A stretch of 58,273 nt of DNA from Spirochaetia bacterium (lineage in GTDB: Bacteria; Spirochaetota; Spirochaetia; CAKZLE01), in contig JAIPFY010000013.1 of NCBI GenBank assembly GCA_021736385.1, positions 1 through 58,273 on the forward strand. The letters run 5' to 3'. The translations under genes and the position numbers were made by a program. Numbering within the stretch: position 1 is the first letter of the stretch; the number at the start of each line of letters is the position of its first letter. This document shows, piece by piece, positions 53,614-58,273 of the stretch. Under the pieces are notes generated by a model. That model saw only the letters and a program-made list of their open reading frames with translations. It made no database searches and was not told where the DNA came from.

Positions 53614-53650
53614 GGTTCCCTATGCTCCTTATCGCTATCTGCTTAATTAC

Positions 53651-53696
53651 TTACTTTGTGAAAGTAACTATACCATACGATGAAGGCATCTGTCTA
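53651..53696 (-). promoter_or_regulatory. Promoter and operator of the aldehyde dehydrogenase operon
   Basis: -10 TATAGT (rc of 53667-53672) and -35 TAGACA (rc of 53691-53696), 18-bp spacer. Immediately downstream, over the expected start point, is a perfect palindrome TTACTTT-GTG-AAAGTAA (53651-53667). This position is typical of a repressor operator. Confidence 0.6.
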
Positions 53697-53903
53697 TGAG
53701 AATAGATAGAAATTTAGCATATCAAGTCGGCTGAACAGAGACCCTGCAGAGGCAGAAAAGGGTCCATGAGACCGACCCGTCTGTTCGTCTTCGAACCTAT
53801 GTACGTTTCACTTAGCCTGCATCACCCAATAAATCTACATGTTTCCAATTTTTTGGATACGTTTTATTGTATGTTTCCAATATGCTGCAAGCCTTCACGT
53901 TAA

Positions 53904-54038
53904 GAGCATGCAGCTCCATCCATTTCCTATGACCATAGGTGTTCAAGTAACTCCGTTCAGGAAGAATACGTGAAGCTCGAGGCGAAGCTTCGTAGGTATA
54001 GAGTACAGGCTCTCATACACTCCGTAGTCGAACACTAG
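53904..54038 (+). other. Gene-poor stretch with a 44-codon open remnant
   Basis: Between the aldehyde dehydrogenase operon and the flavodoxin (53614-54517) there is no convincing gene. One frame, 53904-54038, stays open for 44 codons and reads like protein (QEEYVKLEAKLRRYRVQALI) but has no start codon or SD. The 11-bp ATGTTTCCAAT occurs twice at about 53838 and 53873. It may be the tail of a decayed gene or mobile element; no family recognised. Confidence 0.3.
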
Positions 54039-54180
54039 ATTTCATAAGAGCCTGATATCTCAAAACGACTCAGCTGTGTAAGCATTGTCTATTCACAGGC
54101 TTGTCGTTCTCTACGCAGAAGTCAAGATAAGAAGATCTTAATAGATTCTCATGGATCGCTCCTGACTTATGTGGACAAAT

Positions 54181-54219
54181 AAAAAAAACCGCTCTCCCTC
54201 ATCTAAGAGGAGAAGCGGT
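54181..54219 (-). terminator. Second terminator in the minus-strand small RNA region
   Basis: On the minus strand ACCGCT...AGCGGT with an inner CTCC/GGAG-type pairing, ending in eight Ts. Confidence 0.8.
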
Positions 54220-54265
54220 AACCCCCTTTTGCATCCCATAATCCTGTTACAGATATACAGGTAAC

Positions 54266-54320
54266 AAAAAAAATATCGCAAATCCGGCAATCGCGATATC
54301 ACAGTCGTTTCTAATCGACA
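54266..54320 (-). ncRNA. Predicted ~55-nt small RNA, minus strand
   Basis: A clear promoter points into it and it ends in a perfect terminator: ATATCGC / GCGATAT with a 13-nt loop followed by eight Ts. A short 5' hairpin (GTCG/CGAC) precedes it. Readthrough would extend to the terminator at 54181. No ORF starts here. Target and function unknown. Confidence 0.55.
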
Positions 54321-54326
54321 TAGAAT

Positions 54327-54353
54327 ATTATACATCATTTTCTCATAATGCAA
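54327..54353 (-). promoter_or_regulatory. Promoter of the minus-strand small RNA
   Basis: TTGCAT (rc of 54348-54353), 15-bp spacer, TATAAT (rc of 54327-54332). Both hexamers are good; the spacer is short. Confidence 0.55.
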
Positions 54354-54517
54354 AGGGAAACTTTTTTTATTCAGACTGATTTTGTAACCATCCTGTTATC
54401 TTTGACGTTTTACTGTAAAGTGTAAGGATCTTACTGGTGTTCTGCAGTGAATATCGCACACAGTTCACACGCTGTACGCCGGAAAAACATGATATACTGA
54501 GGGTACGGAGGACGACC

Positions 54518-55111
54518 ATGAAAAGATGTTCGATTATCTTTCACAGCGTTTCAGGCAACTGTTATATCATCGCCACTGCTTTTCAGGAGGCATTACAGGC
54601 TGAGGGGCTCGATGCAAGGCTCTACCGTGTTGAGGACAGCGATCTGCACATCTGGGCGAACAAGCTCGAGATCGCGAACGACTACTATGAAGAGATCCTC
54701 GCCCTGCCTATAGCCAATTCCGAGACCCTGCTGAAAAGTGACCTCATCATACTGGGCAGCCCGACGTACTTCGCGAACGTCTCTGCCGAGATGAAGAGTT
54801 TCATGGATTCTTCATCCATCTACTTCGATGATGGAAAACTGACCGGAAAGTACTTCTCCTGCTTCACCAGCTGTTCTCTTATCGAGGGGGGAGGAACCCT
54901 GTGTCTGCAGAATATGATCCACTATGCACAGCATATGGGTCTCATACACATCCCGCTTGGCCGTCAGGTCAATCATATCGATGAGAAACAACCGGTCTCC
55001 GGTATTCTTCACTGCTCCGGCGAGGAGAGTCATATCAGACCTTCTGATAAACTGGGTAAAGCCCTGGACTTCTATGCCGCGATCCTGGCAGATACCGTCA
55101 AGAAGGATTGA
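54518..55111 (+). CDS. Flavodoxin-fold FMN protein / NAD(P)H-dependent FMN reductase-like
   Basis: 197 residues. The FMN phosphate loop HSVSGNCYIIA (about residues 7-17), the LILGSPTYFANVSAEMKSFMDS isoalloxazine-contact motif, and a FSCFTSCSLIEGGGTLCLQNM segment match flavodoxin-like/WrbA-type proteins. Cytoplasmic redox carrier or quinone/FMN reductase. The start at 54518 has GGAG 9 nt upstream; the upstream frame to 54437 is unlikely. Confidence 0.87.
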   Translation: MKRCSIIFHSVSGNCYIIATAFQEALQAEGLDARLYRVEDSDLHIWANKLEIANDYYEEILALPIANSETLLKSDLIILGSPTYFANVSAEMKSFMDSSSIYFDDGKLTGKYFSCFTSCSLIEGGGTLCLQNMIHYAQHMGLIHIPLGRQVNHIDEKQPVSGILHCSGEESHIRPSDKLGKALDFYAAILADTVKKD

Positions 55112-55123
55112 CCTCCTTCGTTC

Positions 55124-55167
55124 ATGATACCAGCAGGCCGGAAGCGATTCCGGCCTGCTGGTGTCAT
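55124..55167. terminator. 20-bp bidirectional hairpin with GCGA loop
   Basis: ATGATACCAGCAGGCCGGAA (55124-55143), GNRA tetraloop GCGA, and its complement to 55167 with one T-G wobble. It covers the stop codon of the convergent ParB-like gene. Confidence 0.8.
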
Positions 55168-56075
55168 GGCTGCTTTCTGAAGAGCGAAGTGACAGTCCTT
55201 TTCACCCTCTCCCAATAGCTCAAACCGTACTTCTCCGTCAGATCCCTCGCTGCATGCTCGACCGAGAGATCCGAATGGTACTTCTCCTTCAGCTCCTCCC
55301 AATGCCGAACCACCCACATGTAGAGGTCCCCTTCGGTCCTCCCGGGGAACTTGCCCAGGACTCTGTTCTCCCTGAAGTTCTCGATGATGGGAAGATACAC
55401 GTGTTCATACCAGGCATCTGCAGCCTCTTCGAAGGGGATCTCAACATTGCGGTCTTCGTTGAGATAGTACTTATGGACATTGATATGGTGAAGCATCTCG
55501 GTATACCGTCCCGGACTGGTGAACGTGATCTGGGTGATCAGTCTGTCTTCGGTGAGCTGATACGCTTCAAGGAACCGCTGGCGTTCATACTCGATGACTT
55601 TCTTCTTCAACTGCCGCATGGACATGCCCGGTTCGGGTGTGATCTCCGATCCAAGCTCTACGATGGTCGCATCCACGTACTCGATGCCTCTGGACTTGGC
55701 GACCGAGACCCGATGGTTCCCGTCACGGACGAAGTAGGCATCCCCGATCTTGTAGACACTGATCGGCGGCAGCTCCACATACTGCATATGAGCCCGGTCG
55801 ATACTCTGCCAGCGACCTCTGAGCATCTCCTTCTTGGGGAAGAAGGTGCTGTTGAAGTCCTGATACCGCCCCTCACTGCCGACGATCCTGCTGATGGGGA
55901 TCGGCTTGACCCCTATATAGGTCTCGGTCTTCGGCCGGAGCAGCTCCTTGACATCATACAGAGACAGCAGATCGCTCCGCTTCATCTGCAGGGATGACAG
56001 GAACAGTTCGAACTGTGCTTTCCGTCTTGCCCGTGCAAAATCTTCCTGTGCCTGCTGCTGTGCTATTCCACTCAT
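55164..56075 (-). CDS. ParB/sulfiredoxin-like domain protein, probable DUF4032 type
   Basis: 303 residues. In the N-terminal half VRDGNHRVSVAKSRGIEYVDA is the ParB/Srx-type nucleotide-binding box, and the C-terminal half has LGKFPGRTEGDLYMWVVRHW. This pairing reminds me of DUF4032 proteins, but I cannot confirm it. No partner ParA is near, so chromosome partition is unlikely. It starts 1 bp after the phosphoesterase gene, so the two form an operon. Function unknown. Confidence 0.7.
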   Translation of the reverse strand: MSGIAQQQAQEDFARARRKAQFELFLSSLQMKRSDLLSLYDVKELLRPKTETYIGVKPIPISRIVGSEGRYQDFNSTFFPKKEMLRGRWQSIDRAHMQYVELPPISVYKIGDAYFVRDGNHRVSVAKSRGIEYVDATIVELGSEITPEPGMSMRQLKKKVIEYERQRFLEAYQLTEDRLITQITFTSPGRYTEMLHHINVHKYYLNEDRNVEIPFEEAADAWYEHVYLPIIENFRENRVLGKFPGRTEGDLYMWVVRHWEELKEKYHSDLSVEHAARDLTEKYGLSYWERVKRTVTSLFRKQP

Positions 56076-56076
56076 A

Positions 56077-56751
56077 TTATCTATCTATCTCCAGTACATG
56101 ACTCTTGAACACATTCACGACGCGAGTCTCATGATAGAGTCCTTCACGCTTCTCATTCAGATCAAGCAGATGCACATGGCCATGCACCAGATAGGCCGGC
56201 TTGAAGACTCTCATCAACCAGAGGAAAGCTTTGAACCCCCGGTGGCAGCGATCCTCTTTGTCATGGATACCGAACGGCGGCGCATGGGTCACCACGATAT
56301 CGATCCACCTGTGGTATCGGATCCGATAATAGATCAGTTTCGGGATATGTCCAAGGATCTTCCTGTACATCTGAGAGTCACTGTACTGATTCTTCCCGTT
56401 GTTGTATGTATACGAACCACCCAACCCCATCAGCAGCAGACCGGTCTTCTTGTCCCTGACCAGTGTACTGCCAATATAGGTCGATCCATAATAGTTCTTC
56501 GTTAAAAAGCTGTAACCGGTAGCGAACTCATTCTCCGTCCCGTCCTTGATGAAATCACTCAGATGTTTGAGATTATGATTGCCGAAGACGAAATAGAGGG
56601 GTTTGTTCAGACTGCTGACGATGAAACCATAGTAGCGAAGCGGGAGATCACCCGCCCCGAGCACAAATGAGATATCGCCGTAGCGTTCCTTGATATTCTC
56701 AGAATAGACCAGAGAGTCGATCTCATCGGAAACACATAGCACCTTGATCAT
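56077..56751 (-). CDS. Calcineurin-like metallophosphoesterase
   Basis: 224 residues. Metal-ligand motifs in order: VLCVSDEID (a variation of DxH, with Glu in place of His), GAGDLP, FGNHN, VVTHAPP and VHGHVHLLD. These make a two-metal phosphoesterase active site; the DxH change to DE might alter metal choice. Substrate unknown. It is cotranscribed with the ParB-like gene. Confidence 0.82.
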   Translation of the reverse strand: MIKVLCVSDEIDSLVYSENIKERYGDISFVLGAGDLPLRYYGFIVSSLNKPLYFVFGNHNLKHLSDFIKDGTENEFATGYSFLTKNYYGSTYIGSTLVRDKKTGLLLMGLGGSYTYNNGKNQYSDSQMYRKILGHIPKLIYYRIRYHRWIDIVVTHAPPFGIHDKEDRCHRGFKAFLWLMRVFKPAYLVHGHVHLLDLNEKREGLYHETRVVNVFKSHVLEIDR

Positions 56752-56774
56752 GCAGACACCTTACTGGAGAAGAG

Positions 56775-57263
56775 TTAGTTCGTGTACGCTCTGATTATAG
56801 CATGGTGTTCTGGATACTGCCTCAGCAATCGATCAGCAGACCCATGGGTATAATCCTCCGGATCATACTCCGGGACCACCACACAGCCGAAGAGCGCATA
56901 GGCTCCACCATCAAGCAGTCTGGTTCCCTGCCATACCCCGGCAGGGACTACGGAGGTGAGGACCTCTCCCCTCTCAAGATGCGGCCCGAGTATGATGTGT
57001 TCACATCTGCCGTCAGGATAGATGAGCACCTGTTCTGCAGGGTCACCTCGGTAGAAGTTCCAGATCTCCTCGGATCCCAGTCTGTGAAGAGATGAGAACG
57101 AGTACCCATCGATCAGATAGTAGATCAGGGAGCAGAGCTTCTTACCTGAGACATGCTCGTTCTCAGAGGTATACTGCCGCCTGAAGTACCCCCCCTCCTC
57201 GGGTAGTGGGAGGAGGCCGAGCTGACTGATCAGCTCTCTGGCCGCCTGTTTCCCTTCTACCAT
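56775..57263 (-). CDS. Cupin protein, DUF985 (cupin_5) family
   Basis: 162 residues. LGLLPLPEEGGYFRRQYTS, SLIYYLIDGYSFSSLHRLGSEEIWNFYRGDPAEQ and GVWQGTRLLDGGAYALFGCVVVPEYDPEDY are typical of the DUF985 cupins. A small beta-barrel, possibly a sugar-nucleotide or metabolite isomerase/binder; function not established. The ATG overlaps the end of the phosphorylase gene by 7 bp, so it is cotranscribed with it. Confidence 0.85.
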   Translation of the reverse strand: MVEGKQAARELISQLGLLPLPEEGGYFRRQYTSENEHVSGKKLCSLIYYLIDGYSFSSLHRLGSEEIWNFYRGDPAEQVLIYPDGRCEHIILGPHLERGEVLTSVVPAGVWQGTRLLDGGAYALFGCVVVPEYDPEDYTHGSADRLLRQYPEHHAIIRAYTN

Positions 57264-58075
57264 ATGGCAAGGACTCCCCTGATCAGAGAGGCGAACTTGT
57301 CACGGACAAGAGCTCCGGTCTCCATGACCTCCTGATGGTTCAGGGGCTGATCGAGGATCCCGGCTGCCATATTGGTGATGCAGGAGATTCCGAGGACGCG
57401 CATCCCTGCATGGGCTGCAGTGGTCACCTCAGGGACGGTAGACATCCCCACGGCATCTGCACCGAGGATCTGAAGCATCCGTATCTCAGCCGGCGTCTCG
57501 AAGCTGGGTCCGGCCATATGAGCATAGACACCCCGTACCAGTGAGATACCCAGATCACGCCCTACCTGCAATGCTTTTTCCTGCAGTACTCGGGTATAGG
57601 CATCACTCATATCGTTGAAACGGGGTCCGAAATCGGGAAGGTTCGGTCCGCGGAGCGGGCTCTGGTCAAAGAACTTGATGTGATCGGTGATGATCATGAG
57701 GTCCCCGGGAGTGAACGCGGGGTTGCAGCCGCCGGCTGCATTGGTCACCAGCATATCACGGATCCCGAGCTGGTACATCACACGCACCGGGAAGGTGACC
57801 GCATCCATCTCATAGCCTTCATAGTAGTGGAACCGCCCCTGCATGACCAGTACCTGTCTGCCTTCCAGCTCTCCGATCACCAGTTGCCCTGCATGTCCCT
57901 CTACGGTCGACTGGGGGAAATGGGGGATAGCACTGTAGGGGATCGTGACAGGGTCTGAGACATCATCACCCAGGACCCCGAGTCCTGAACCGAGGATCAT
58001 CCCGATCCGGGGCAGCTGCACTAGGCGCTCTCTGATAAAGCTAGCAGCTTCATTGATCATTTCCATCGTGTACAT
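57257..58075 (-). CDS. Purine nucleoside phosphorylase (trimeric PunA/DeoD-II type)
   Basis: 272 residues. GMILGSGLGVLGD, QGRFHYYEGYEMD, NAAGGCNPAFTPGDLMIITDHIKFF and AHAGMRVLGISCITNMAAG are the motifs of the trimeric phosphorylases that split (deoxy)guanosine and inosine. It completes purine salvage with the adenosine deaminase. AGGAGG 4 nt before the ATG at 58075 decides the start over 58090. Its promoter region ends against a group II intron. Confidence 0.93.
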   Translation of the reverse strand: MYTMEMINEAASFIRERLVQLPRIGMILGSGLGVLGDDVSDPVTIPYSAIPHFPQSTVEGHAGQLVIGELEGRQVLVMQGRFHYYEGYEMDAVTFPVRVMYQLGIRDMLVTNAAGGCNPAFTPGDLMIITDHIKFFDQSPLRGPNLPDFGPRFNDMSDAYTRVLQEKALQVGRDLGISLVRGVYAHMAGPSFETPAEIRMLQILGADAVGMSTVPEVTTAAHAGMRVLGISCITNMAAGILDQPLNHQEVMETGALVRDKFASLIRGVLAIW

Positions 58076-58135
58076 ATATCCTCCTGTCACCTTGCCTGAT
58101 ACGTCTATATCTGCAGTATATCACAGACAGCAGAA

Positions 58136-58273
58136 ATCGGGTAGGAGGATGAGCCTTAGTGGCTCATCCGTCCTCCCACAGAACCGTACGTACCGTTCGG
58201 TATACGGCTCCTTGTCAGTTCACGCACTCTCTGGCATAAAGGCCAGAGAACCATCGCCATCCCTTTTCATAGA
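58136..58273 (-). mobile_element. 3' end of a group II intron (partial, runs off the window)
   Basis: On the minus strand, domain V reads GAGCCGTA...TACGGTTC (58181-58212) with a GAAC tip. Domain VI is a hairpin GGATGAGCC/GGCTCATCC and the 3' end is CCTACCCGAT at 58136. AACTGACAAG just before domain V is the usual lead-in. The ending and short domain V suggest class IIC. The reverse transcriptase/maturase ORF would lie beyond the window. Confidence 0.8.

Noticed and set aside
54138-54353. 71-aa minus-strand open frame
   Set aside because: It covers two terminator hairpins with T-runs and part of a promoter, so it is not expected to be coding.
1-58273. tRNA genes, rRNA genes, CRISPR arrays, complete insertion sequences
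   Set aside because: Scanned by eye for conserved T-arm strings, regularly spaced repeats and transposase motifs; none found apart from the partial group II intron.

Overview
This window looks like a chromosome segment of a free-living spirochaete (Spirochaetota; genus not determinable by eye) with moderate GC content and dense, bacterial-style gene packing. The main hints are exported proteins whose signal peptides end in a G-x-x-E type tail (SGNREQ, NGTREQ, GSGQTE), which is familiar from Spirochaeta/Sphaerochaeta-like genomes, and an lspA linked to a small two-helix membrane protein. No rRNA, tRNA or CRISPR array was seen. Many genes have no Shine-Dalgarno (SD) sequence. Instead they have a -10 box 6-8 nt before the start codon, suggesting leaderless mRNAs.

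Left part (1-15.3 kb): a phospholipase-D-like lipoprotein, an esterase, an lspA/Nif3-like operon, a Lon-like protease, a glutaredoxin and two RNA methyltransferases (TrmH-like and RsmI). Then comes a phage-shock (Psp) locus: two pspA-pspB-pspC cassettes around one pspF activator gene. Each cassette has a good sigma-54 promoter and paired TGGT-N7-ACCA sites at matching upstream distances. A DUF4097-type exported protein and aspS follow.

Middle (15.3-35.7 kb): an exported protein with palindromes at its promoter, a GNAT/histidine-kinase-like ATPase fusion, a HAD phosphatase, two methyltransferases, a GH38 alpha-mannosidase, proS, a membrane pyrophosphatase with an unknown partner, a GNAT, a TlpA-like lipoprotein, RNase PH, adenosine deaminase, a ferritin-like/VIT1 fusion, a rhomboid protease and a polyprenyl synthetase. 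Between the last gene and rlmE lies a 351-bp tandem duplication. Each copy has a sigma-54 promoter followed by a ~95-nt predicted small RNA. The terminator stem shows a compensatory base change between copies, and both copies keep two CCTCC-type anti-SD segments. This is the most novel-looking element of the window.

Right part (35.7-58.3 kb): a GH42 beta-galactosidase with a sugar ABC transporter and a divergent AraC regulator; carAB behind ARG-box-like sites; htpG; an operon of a CoA-acylating aldehyde dehydrogenase, SucCD-like ligase and DASS-family anion transporter behind a palindromic operator; a gene-poor stretch with a minus-strand small-RNA candidate; a flavodoxin; a ParB-like protein with a phosphoesterase; a DUF985 cupin; and purine nucleoside phosphorylase. 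The window ends inside the 3' end of a group II intron just upstream of the phosphorylase gene.

All calls come from reading motifs; no database search or folding was run.
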